Both the position numbers and the translations under genes were made by a program. From positions 248,001 to 312,000 of the forward strand of contig NZ_JAJAVD010000004.1 of assembly GCF_020532705.1 (NCBI RefSeq): a DNA stretch of 64,000 bases, read 5' to 3'. Origin of the DNA: Methylobacillus caricis. GTDB taxonomy: Bacteria; Pseudomonadota; Gammaproteobacteria; Burkholderiales; Methylophilaceae. Positions 28,413 through 35,638 of this stretch are shown one piece after another (positions within the stretch are counted from its first letter, which is position 1; every line of letters begins with the position of its first letter). A model generated the notes under the pieces. That model made no database searches and was not told where the DNA came from. It saw nothing but the letters and a program-made list of their open reading frames with translations.

Positions 28413-29717
28413 ATGAGCCAACCCCGTCAACTCAGCCTGGGCGCGTTTCTCATCCGCAATGGTCACCATGTCGCAGGATGGTGCTACCCGGACAATGTGC
28501 TGGATGACGACCCGTTTGCCGTCTATAAGGAAGCGGCGCAATTGGCCGAAGTGGCAAATTTCGACGCCGTGTTTTTTGCCGATGCGCTCACCGCAGCTGC
28601 CGGCCCTGCGGGGCTGGAGCCGCTGACATTGCTCAGCGCGCTGGCGGCGGTGACCAAGCGCATCGGCCTGATCGGCACGGCGACCACCACCTATAACGAG
28701 CCTTATCATATCGCACGTAAATTTGCGTCTCTCGACCAGATTTCGCGAGGTCGCAGCGGCTGGAACCTGGTGACATCGGACAATGCCTCCGAGTCGGCCA
28801 ATTTCGGCCTGCCGCAGCATGTTTCCCATGCCGAGCGCTATGCCAGGGCACGGGAATTTTATGATGTGGTGACCGGTTTGTGGGATAGCTGGGAAGAAGG
28901 CGCCTTTCTCAACGACAAGGAAAAAGGCATCTGGTTTGACCGCAGCAAGCTGCATGCGCTTGACCACCACGGCAAGCACTTCAATGTCGCCGGGCCGCTC
29001 AATGTGGCGCGCAGCCCGCAGGGACGGCCGGTGATCGTGCAGGCAGGCGGTTCCGAGGCAGGGCGCGAGCTGGCCGCAGAAACGGCGGAAGTGGTATTCA
29101 CTGCCCACCCCACTTTGTCATCGGCACAGGATTTTTATCGTGATCTCAAAAGCCGCCTTGCCAGATATGGCAGAAAACCGGAAAGCCTCAAGATCATGCC
29201 TGGCATATTCAGCATTGTGGGCAGAACGCAGGCCGAAGCCAAGGCCAAGTTCAACAAGCTGCAGGAACTGGTCGACCCTGAGTCCGGCCTGGCATTGCTG
29301 GGACGCATGATAGGCAACTTCGACCTTTCCGCCTATCCAGTAGATGGCCCGCTGCCGGAACTGCCGCTGACCGACAACGGCCAGCAAAGCCGGCAGAAAT
29401 TGCTGATCGAGCTGGCCCAGGGGGAAAACCTGACCATACGCCAGCTATACCTCAGGATCGCCGGCGGGCGCGGTCACCTGACCGTAATCGGTACTCCAGA
29501 TACGGTTGCCGACAAGATTCAGGAGTGGTTCGAACAAGGTGCTGCTGATGGGTTTAATGTAATGGCACCGTGGCTGCCAGGAGGGCTACGCGATTTTACG
29601 GAACTGGTAGTCCCGGAACTACAGCGGCGCGGCATTTTCCGCACGCAATATCAAGGCAGCACACTGCGCGAGCACCTAGGATTGGAAAAACCGGTGAATC
29701 GGTACAGTAAAGCCTGA
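28413..29717 (+). CDS. Flavin-dependent monooxygenase of the NtaA/SnaA/DszA family
   Basis: Bacterial-luciferase-like (LLM) oxidoreductase of 434 residues that uses reduced FMN from a separate reductase. The family signature is seen in YNEPYHIARKFASLDQISRGRSGWNLVTS, with RPVIVQAGGSEAGRELAAETAEVVFTAHP and the late GTPDTVADKIQEWFEQGAADGFNVM. Relatives oxidise nitrilotriacetate or EDTA, or cleave C-S bonds (dibenzothiophene sulfone, dimethyl sulfide). It begins two bases after the receptor stop. No flavin reductase is in the window, so one must come from elsewhere. The substrate is unknown. Confidence 0.9.
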   Translation: MSQPRQLSLGAFLIRNGHHVAGWCYPDNVLDDDPFAVYKEAAQLAEVANFDAVFFADALTAAAGPAGLEPLTLLSALAAVTKRIGLIGTATTTYNEPYHIARKFASLDQISRGRSGWNLVTSDNASESANFGLPQHVSHAERYARAREFYDVVTGLWDSWEEGAFLNDKEKGIWFDRSKLHALDHHGKHFNVAGPLNVARSPQGRPVIVQAGGSEAGRELAAETAEVVFTAHPTLSSAQDFYRDLKSRLARYGRKPESLKIMPGIFSIVGRTQAEAKAKFNKLQELVDPESGLALLGRMIGNFDLSAYPVDGPLPELPLTDNGQQSRQKLLIELAQGENLTIRQLYLRIAGGRGHLTVIGTPDTVADKIQEWFEQGAADGFNVMAPWLPGGLRDFTELVVPELQRRGIFRTQYQGSTLREHLGLEKPVNRYSKA

Positions 29718-29757
29718 TAGACATTAACAGCTGCCTTACAGCTTGATTGGACTTGCA

Positions 29758-29789
29758 ATGTCTGGTGCTCAATCACCAGGCATTTTTTT
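29758..29789 (+). terminator. Terminator after the monooxygenase gene
   Basis: ATGTCTGGTG and CACCAGGCAT pair around a six-base loop, with one looped-out base on each arm, followed by a run of T (TTTTTTT). It lies about 40 bp past the stop and ends the importer-receptor-monooxygenase transcript. Confidence 0.85.
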
Positions 29790-29811
29790 CCTGAATCACC
29801 ATACTCACTAT

Positions 29812-30407
29812 GCAAGGGCGAGCGTAGCAAAGCCAAGTCGCTTCCGCTTTTGACTTTTCTCCCATGTGACCGCGCCAAGCAGCACAGCTTTCAGCGGATA
29901 AAGCCTTGCAGCGAGTTCTTCAAGGCCCGCTGAAAGTGAGCAGCGCAGGGGATATCGCGGGCAATTGGGTCGCCTTTTCTTTGGTCCTGTTTCTTTTGGC
30001 GAGACAAAAGAAATGGACTCGCTGGCAAGCGAAAGGCAACGGTTCAATGGCTTGCAATAGTGGTCAAGGCCATTGTGACTGAAAACTCTTTGTCACCTTA
30101 AACTCAACGATTTTTCTGGTCTTAATCAATACTGAGATTAGCGAGGGGATGGGTTTCGCCCCGCCGGGCGAGTCACTTTGATTTGTGTCGCCAAAGCAAA
30201 GTAACCAAAAGAAAGGCGACCCGGTTGTCTGCGTCCCGGAGCAAAGCTCCGGGCAACCTGCGTTGCTCGCTTTTAATGGGGACTGGCTGAACTCGCTATC
30301 GCGCAGACAGATGCCAGCCCTTTTCCATTAAAAGCTGCGCTACTCGGCGCAGCCAGACGGGGACCCTAAAGTCAACAGCAACTTGGCTTCGCTACGCTCG
30401 CCCTTGC
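29812..30407. repeat. Long inverted-repeat intergenic element
   Basis: Nearly all of the 782-bp gap between the monooxygenase and ruvA is one inverted structure. The outer arms (29812-29838 and the complement of 30381-30407) agree in 26 of 27 bases. Inner arms share the motif GGGTCGCCTTT, then TTTGGCGA (29967-30003 against the complement of 30185-30222). Shorter matching blocks lie between in the same order. A perfect hairpin, CCCGGAGC-AAA-GCTCCGGG (30235-30253), lies inside the right arm. I see no coding potential; the short open frames here are repeat shadows. It resembles an intergenic element that I recall in several proteobacteria, and its function is unknown. Confidence 0.85.
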
Positions 30408-30499
30408 TCTGCAAGTCGTCATCCTAATCCTGCCTGGCATGAATAGCAAAATTCCGGGGCATTGAACGGCATGACGTCAGAAAATTGAGATACTTTAAT

Positions 30500-31084
30500 T
30501 TATGTTTTAGAGAGCGACTTGAGGGAAAGCTTGATACCTTCGGCAACCGCAACATCCGCAGGAAGCTGCTTGACCGCAGCCAGGGCTTCGCGCTCGTTGT
30601 AGCCCAGGGCCAGCAAGGCATTGAGCACATCCCCGCTTGCTGACTTAGCCTGACCACCTGTTGCCGATACAGTGCCGCCATCGATGGAGAACTTGTCCTT
30701 GAGCTCTAACAGGAGACGCTCTGCAGTTTTCTTGCCGATGCCCGGCACTTTGGTCAGCAAACCAGGCTCCTGTAAAGCAACAGCCTGTACCAGGTCGTCT
30801 ATCGACAGGCCACTCAGGATAGCTAGCGCTGACTTCGCACCGATGCCATTTACCTTCAATAGTTGTCGGAAAGTGGCCCGCTCCTGCTCGCTGCCGAAAC
30901 CGTAAAGGAGCTGTGCGTCTTCTCGCACAATGAATTGGGTGAGTAGAACAACCTTCTCGCCCGTAGCTGGCAAATTATAAAAAGTGCTCATGGGCACTTC
31001 GCATTCGTAGCCAACCCCATTGCAATCTACCACTACTTGCGGCGGTGTTTTTTCTATGAGGATACCGCTCAATCTTGCAATCAT
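30500..31084 (-). CDS. ruvA: Holliday junction DNA helicase subunit RuvA
   Basis: Tetrameric protein that binds four-way junctions and loads RuvB. It has 194 residues: an N-terminal OB fold ([31 protein letters not shown]), two helix-hairpin-helix motifs ([16 protein letters not shown] and [16 protein letters not shown]) and a C-terminal RuvB-binding domain ([19 protein letters not shown]). It overlaps ruvC by ATGA. No ruvB follows; instead the inverted-repeat element and the accessory module lie downstream. Confidence 0.97.
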   Translation of the reverse strand: MIARLSGILIEKTPPQVVVDCNGVGYECEVPMSTFYNLPATGEKVVLLTQFIVREDAQLLYGFGSEQERATFRQLLKVNGIGAKSALAILSGLSIDDLVQAVALQEPGLLTKVPGIGKKTAERLLLELKDKFSIDGGTVSATGGQAKSASGDVLNALLALGYNEREALAAVKQLPADVAVAEGIKLSLKSLSKT

Positions 31085-31623
31085 ATCAACCTGCCACCCT
31101 TTACCCTGAACCCTGCCGTTGCCAATTTACCAAGCCCCTGCCCGCCGTGCGCATGGCAAATCGCGCAGGCCAATGCATCTGCCGAATCCGGCCTGGGCAG
31201 GCCGGGCAGGTTAAGCAGGCGCTTGACCATTTCCTGCACCTGATCCTTGGCCGCATGCCCGTTGCCCACCACTGACTGCTTGACTTGTAACGCCGTATAC
31301 TCGGCAACCGACAGATTATTCAGCACCAGGGCGCTGATTGCGGCCCCGCGTGCCTGGCCCAAAAGCAGGGTGGATTGCGGATTGACGTTGACAAATACTT
31401 TTTCAATGGCCGATTGCTGGGGCTGGTAGGTCGCAATCACTTCCGCCAATCCATCCAGAATGGTCTTGAGCCGTGTCGGCAAGTCCTCGATCTCGCTGCC
31501 CTTGCCGGTGGTGGTCTTGATGGTGCCGCTCGCCACATAGGCGATTTTTTCACCCGTTTTCTCGATCACGCCGAAACCCGTGAGCCGCAGGCCGGGATCG
31601 ATGCCGAGGATGCGAACGGTCAT
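31081..31623 (-). CDS. ruvC: Crossover junction endodeoxyribonuclease RuvC
   Basis: Resolvase of Holliday junctions with an RNase H fold. The 180 residues include the first catalytic aspartate D9 in [16 protein letters not shown], and later acidic residues in SAIEKVFVN and [14 protein letters not shown]. It lies between yebC and ruvA, overlapping both by a few bases. Confidence 0.97.
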   Translation of the reverse strand: MTVRILGIDPGLRLTGFGVIEKTGEKIAYVASGTIKTTTGKGSEIEDLPTRLKTILDGLAEVIATYQPQQSAIEKVFVNVNPQSTLLLGQARGAAISALVLNNLSVAEYTALQVKQSVVGNGHAAKDQVQEMVKRLLNLPGLPRPDSADALACAICHAHGGQGLGKLATAGFRVKGGRLI

Positions 31624-32348
31624 TACTCCTCGATCACGGCGTTAGTATAGACTTCCTGCACGTCATCCAAGTCTTCCAGCGCATCCAGCAGTTTTTGCAT
31701 CTTGGCAGCATCGTCACCGGTAAATACGGTTTCATTTTCAGCCCTCATGGTGACTTCAGCCAGCACGGCTTTCAGGCCAGCAGCCTCCAGCGCTTCCTTG
31801 ACGGCTGTGAAGTCGGCAGGGGCCGCGATGACTTCCACGCTGCCATCCTCATCCGTGACAACATCTTCCGCGCCCGCATCAAGCGCTGCTTCCATGACCT
31901 GGTCTTCGCTGGTGCCCGGTTCGAACACCAATACGCCACAGTGTTTAAACATGAATGACACCGAACCATCAGTGCCGAGGTTGCCGCCATTCTTGCTCAG
32001 CGCATGACGCACATCTGCCACCGCGCGCTGCTTGTTGTCCGTGAGACAATCAATAATGATAGCAGCCCCGCCGATACCGTAGCCTTCATACCGAATCTCT
32101 TCGTAGCTCACGCCTTCCAGTTCACCAGTACCGCGCTTGATGGCACGCGTGATGTTATCCGCAGGCATGTTCTGCTCCTTGGCTTCAGCCACTGCAGCGC
32201 GCAAACGCGGATTAAAGTTGATGTCACCGCCTGCCAGACGGGCCGAGACGGTGATTTCCTTGATCAGCTTGGTGAATATCTTGCCACGTTTAGCATCCTG
32301 ACGACCTTTGCGATGCTGGATATTGGCCCATTTTGAGTGCCCTGCCAT
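31623..32348 (-). CDS. yebC: YebC/PmpR-family protein
   Basis: Conserved cytoplasmic protein of 241 residues beginning [37 protein letters not shown], the family signature. Members have been described as DNA-binding regulators and, more recently, as translation factors at proline stretches; the sequence does not decide between these. It is the first gene of yebC-ruvC-ruvA, its usual neighbourhood. Confidence 0.95.
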   Translation of the reverse strand: MAGHSKWANIQHRKGRQDAKRGKIFTKLIKEITVSARLAGGDINFNPRLRAAVAEAKEQNMPADNITRAIKRGTGELEGVSYEEIRYEGYGIGGAAIIIDCLTDNKQRAVADVRHALSKNGGNLGTDGSVSFMFKHCGVLVFEPGTSEDQVMEAALDAGAEDVVTDEDGSVEVIAAPADFTAVKEALEAAGLKAVLAEVTMRAENETVFTGDDAAKMQKLLDALEDLDDVQEVYTNAVIEE

Positions 32349-32503
32349 TTGTAAAATCCTTTGATTGCGAATTGTGCAAAAAACCTTGCGGATTTTACCA
32401 TAGAGGACATGCCGAAAATACGGAGAGCCACTTCACAGCCCCAACAAAAGGCCTCAGGTTAAAGAGCGGATTATGCTCAGCGCTTCTTGATGGGTAGCGC
32501 ACA

Positions 32504-33421
32504 TCAGTCCTGCCCCATGGCAGGATCCACAGGCGCTTTGCTTCGCATGCTCTGGATGGAAATGATGAGAAGCGCCACGCCTATCAACAGCATGCCAATC
32601 ACTTCACCCTGGCTCGGATTTTCACCCAGTTGCCACCAGGCCGCCAAGACACCTATCACAGGTGCAAGCAAGGAGGTCATGCTGGCAATGCCAGCTGGCA
32701 GATGTTGCAAGGCATAAAGCCAGAGCAGCCAGGCCAGTGCATTGCATAACACAGCATTGAACAGTACTGCACCTATGAAATTCGCTGTCCACTGGATGGG
32801 CGGGGCAGGCACCAGAAAGGCCACTACCACCAACGGCAAGGAACCAAACAGCATTTGCCAGGCAGTGAGTGACATAAGGTCTATGTCCGGAACACGTTGA
32901 TGCAAGCGCTTGGCGACAATCACGGAAATGGCCCAGAATACGCCACCGAGAATTGCCAGCATCATGCTGAAAAGGTCGGCCCCCAGATGCAGCGGGTCCA
33001 GGATAAACAGCAGTCCCGTCACTGAAAACAACGCCGCCAGCCACTGTATACCACGAATCCTCTCGCCCAGCAGGGGCCACGCCAGCACCATGACCCAGAA
33101 CGGCATGGTATAGGTCAACACGGCCGTCTTGCCGGCACCGCCTTCCACCAGCGCCCAGATGATCAAACCGGTAAAACCACAGGTCTGCAATATCCCCAGC
33201 GCGATCAGGCTGGGAATTTCTCGTGGACGCAAAGGCTTGCGCAGCAATAGCAGCAAGGCAAACAGGCATACGGCTCCATAAAAGGTACGCATGGCGCCAA
33301 ACTGGAAAGCTCCGGCATAGTCGAGCGCATGCTTCATGACCACCCAGTTATATCCCCACAACACCGCCAGCAGCAGCAAGGCGGCAAATGCGCGTATTGT
33401 GGTTGAGCTCCCAGCTTTCAT
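32504..33421 (-). CDS. EamA/DMT-family transporter
   Basis: Inner-membrane protein of 305 residues with ten predicted helices in two EamA repeats (AALLLLAVLWGYNWVVMKHAL at the start of the first, MMLAILGGVFWAISVIVAKRL at the start of the second). The family exports metabolites or drugs and has uncharged, broad substrates; none can be named here. It is the last gene of the marR-NTF2-NTF2 operon (gap 25 bp), so it may export the compound that MarR senses. Confidence 0.9.
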   Translation of the reverse strand: MKAGSSTTIRAFAALLLLAVLWGYNWVVMKHALDYAGAFQFGAMRTFYGAVCLFALLLLLRKPLRPREIPSLIALGILQTCGFTGLIIWALVEGGAGKTAVLTYTMPFWVMVLAWPLLGERIRGIQWLAALFSVTGLLFILDPLHLGADLFSMMLAILGGVFWAISVIVAKRLHQRVPDIDLMSLTAWQMLFGSLPLVVVAFLVPAPPIQWTANFIGAVLFNAVLCNALAWLLWLYALQHLPAGIASMTSLLAPVIGVLAAWWQLGENPSQGEVIGMLLIGVALLIISIQSMRSKAPVDPAMGQD

Positions 33422-33446
33422 ACCAATGATCCCGGTTTTTATGAAT

Positions 33447-33827
33447 TTAATTCCAGATATGGGTCAGCAGCTTCCAGCTGCCGTCGGCCTGCTGGCGGTA
33501 GAGCAAGTGCACATTGCCGTTAAAGTTCTGGCGCTGCCCTTCTGCATCAACCACTGCTGCGCTCCACAAACCGCGCTGAAATGCCAGGCCGCCATCCACT
33601 CCAGCTTCAATCAACTCGAGCTTGTGGTCGATAATGCCCTGGGCAATGGAGTTTTGCCAGAAAGTCACCAAGGCCGGTTTGCCGGTCACTTGTGCAGCCC
33701 CTGCAGGCAGTACGCTTGCGGCAGCATCATAAAAAGACGCAACCAGTTCGTGATCCTTGGCGTTGAAAGCCGCATCCCAGGCTTGATTCAGGCTGAGGGC
33801 TGTGGTCTTGAAGTCGGCTATGGTCAT
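33447..33827 (-). CDS. NTF2/SnoaL-like protein, cytoplasmic copy
   Basis: Small alpha+beta cone protein of 126 residues with no signal peptide (from MTIADFKTTALSLNQAWDAAFNAKD). The fold is that of SnoaL/DUF4440 proteins, which include isomerases and ligand-binding proteins. I chose the ATG at 33827 because AAGGAAA lies upstream; the frame extends five codons further. Its C-terminal half is closely similar to the next gene upstream (LHLLYxxQxDGSWKxLTHxWN in both), which indicates tandem duplication. The function is unknown. Confidence 0.82.
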   Translation of the reverse strand: MTIADFKTTALSLNQAWDAAFNAKDHELVASFYDAAASVLPAGAAQVTGKPALVTFWQNSIAQGIIDHKLELIEAGVDGGLAFQRGLWSAAVVDAEGQRQNFNGNVHLLYRQQADGSWKLLTHIWN

Positions 33828-33868
33828 AAATTTTCCTTTCAATCAAAGTAAATACAAAAGCGGGAAAG

Positions 33869-34342
33869 TTAATTCCAGGTATGGGTTAATATTTTCCAGC
33901 TGCCGTCAGGCTGACGCTTGTAAAGCAGGTGCAAGTTACCGCTGAATTCCTTGCGCTCGCCATCGGCTTCCGGACTCTTCAGCACCGCGCTCCACTTGGC
34001 GCGTTGATAAATGGTGTTACCTACCAGGCCAGCTTCCACGATTTCGATCTTGTGCTCTGTAAAACCCTTGGCAAAGAGGCCAGACCAGAAATCGGCAATC
34101 GCATTGTTGCCAGTCACTTGTTCACCGCCCGCTGGCAACAGGCTGCCATGCTCATCGTAATAAGAACTGATAGTGCCGGCGGAAGCTTGGGCAAATGCTT
34201 CATCCCAGGCGGCATTCAATTCGGCAACAGTGGCATTCACCTCTTCTGCACTAGGTTTGGCTGTGCATTTATAAACTGCAGCCCCTGCCACACCCAGCAA
34301 CACGAGCAAAATAACGACGATAATTGTTTTATTGAATCTCAT
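33869..34342 (-). CDS. NTF2/SnoaL-like protein, membrane-anchored or exported copy
   Basis: Paralogue of the following gene. From the ATG at 34342 (MRFNKTIIVVILLVLLGVAGAAVYKCTAK) it has an N-terminal hydrophobic helix, either an anchor or a signal peptide, and then the same NTF2-like domain, 157 residues in all. The start is supported by AAGGGA upstream; the open frame runs 41 codons further into the marR end but lacks a sensible N-terminus. The pair places one domain in the cytoplasm and one at or beyond the inner membrane. The function is unknown. Confidence 0.82.
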   Translation of the reverse strand: MRFNKTIIVVILLVLLGVAGAAVYKCTAKPSAEEVNATVAELNAAWDEAFAQASAGTISSYYDEHGSLLPAGGEQVTGNNAIADFWSGLFAKGFTEHKIEIVEAGLVGNTIYQRAKWSAVLKSPEADGERKEFSGNLHLLYKRQPDGSWKILTHTWN

Positions 34343-34361
34343 GATTAATCCCTTCTCTTGG

Positions 34362-34943
34362 TTAAGTACTGCTAAAACTTGCTGATGACTGATCATCACT
34401 TCGATAGGCGGCATGGATATCAACGCCCTCGCCTGCAGCAGCGGTAAATGTGGAAATTCCAGCATCCAGCTTGAGCAATATCCCGCTTAATGCATCGCGC
34501 TCTGCCTCGGTGACACTTTCCATGCACAACCTCAAACGCGTATAGTAATCCGGCATCACTTCATCCAGCTTGGCTTGGCCAGCCGCCGTAAGCTGGATCG
34601 ACACCCGCCGCCTGTCATCAGTATCAAACAGGCGGGCAATCAAGCCGTTTCGCTCCAGTCCATCAATCAGCCCTGTCATAGTGGCGCGGCTTACGCCAGC
34701 CCTGTCGGCCAAGGCGGAGGGAGTAGAAATGCCGTTTTTTTCTCGCATGAGTAGAATCAGCACCCACCAGCGACCCTGCAGCAAACCGTGCCGACTCAGG
34801 CAATTATCCAGCGCTGCAGACAAATCAGTAGCCACCCGCAGCAGATGCAGAAATACAGAAACAGCGCTCACGTCAGCCTCGGGATACCGTCCGGAGAACT
34901 TGTCGAGCACTGATTTATCAGGGAGATCACGTAGCTGCAACAT
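34362..34943 (-). CDS. MarR-family transcriptional regulator
   Basis: Winged-helix repressor of 193 residues. The recognition helix and wing are clear: TPSALADRAGVSRATMTGLIDGLERNGLIARLFDTDDRRRVSIQLTAAGQAKLDEVM. N- and C-terminal extensions are longer than in MarR itself. An inverted repeat (34958-34975) lies 15 bp in front of its ATG, so it very likely represses its own operon (marR, two NTF2-like genes, eamA). Confidence 0.93.
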   Translation of the reverse strand: MLQLRDLPDKSVLDKFSGRYPEADVSAVSVFLHLLRVATDLSAALDNCLSRHGLLQGRWWVLILLMREKNGISTPSALADRAGVSRATMTGLIDGLERNGLIARLFDTDDRRRVSIQLTAAGQAKLDEVMPDYYTRLRLCMESVTEAERDALSGILLKLDAGISTFTAAAGEGVDIHAAYRSDDQSSASFSST

Positions 34944-34957
34944 AATTAGTCCAATTA

Positions 34958-34975
34958 TAATTAGCCAGCTAATTA
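34958..34975. promoter_or_regulatory. Probable MarR operator
   Basis: TAATTAGC and GCTAATTA form perfect 8-base arms around a 2-base centre, 15 bp upstream of the marR-family ATG. A partial copy (TAATTAG) lies at 34943-34949. The length and AT-rich arms fit MarR-type sites. Confidence 0.75.
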
Positions 34976-35177
34976 TGTCAATAAGAAATTGTATATATGA
35001 TGCAAATACATATTTTCCTCGGCTACCTGATCAGATAGGAGCATGGTTTATCAACCAAGGAATACATTGCAAACAAAGATTAGAAAGCCGACATTGCCAT
35101 AGCAGGCCAATATTTAACCCTCCTCCATTAAGGTGTATATTGCCCTTACGCCAATAAAAACTACGGAGGAGGGAATT

Positions 35178-35606
35178 ATGAAAACCGTACAACAAGTCCT
35201 GGAAACCAAGGGCAGCACGATTTACTCAGTAGCCCCAGAAAGCCTGGTTTACGATGCATTATTGGTAATGGCTGAGCACCATATAGGAGCACTGGTTGTC
35301 ATGAAACGTGATGAAATTGTCGGCATTTTCTCCGAGCGCGATTATGCACGCGAAGTGGTGATCAAGGGTAAAACCTCCAAAACCACTACGGTACAAGACA
35401 TCATGTCTGTACAACTCACTACAGTCAGCCCTGAAGACACCGTGGATTACTGTATGAACTTGATGTCAGGCAAGCGCATACGGCACCTGCCAGTCCTGGA
35501 AAACGGCAAACTGGTGGGGCTATTGTCGATTGGTGACCTGGTCAAGGAAACCATCGCTTACCAGGAATTCCTGATCAAGCAGCTGGAAAGCTATATCCAG
35601 AGCTAA
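35178..35606 (+). CDS. Tandem CBS-domain protein
   Basis: Small cytoplasmic protein of 142 residues made of two CBS domains (TIYSVAPESLVYDALLVMAEHHIGALVVM and MSVQLTTVSPEDTVDYCMNLMSGKRIRHLPVLENGKLVGLLSIGDLV). These pairs bind adenine nucleotides and act as energy sensors. A very strong GGAGGAGGG ribosome site fixes the ATG at 35178; the frame extends 15 codons upstream without a better start. It stands alone and converges on the antiporter gene, sharing a hairpin with it. Confidence 0.9.
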   Translation: MKTVQQVLETKGSTIYSVAPESLVYDALLVMAEHHIGALVVMKRDEIVGIFSERDYAREVVIKGKTSKTTTVQDIMSVQLTTVSPEDTVDYCMNLMSGKRIRHLPVLENGKLVGLLSIGDLVKETIAYQEFLIKQLESYIQS

Positions 35607-35614
35607 TGATCTGT

Positions 35615-35638
35615 AAGCAGCCCGTATCAGGGCTGCTT
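35615..35638. terminator. Shared hairpin between convergent CBS gene and kefB
   Basis: AAGCAGCCC (35615-35623) and GGGCTGCTT (35630-35638) form a perfect 9-bp stem with a six-base loop. It starts 8 bp after the CBS stop, and the kefB stop codon lies in the loop. The T-run is short on both strands, so its termination strength is uncertain. Confidence 0.65.

Noticed and set aside
29808-30047. 79-residue open frame on the minus strand in the gap before ruvA
   Set aside because: It lies wholly inside one arm of the inverted-repeat element, has no ribosome site and no protein-like pattern.
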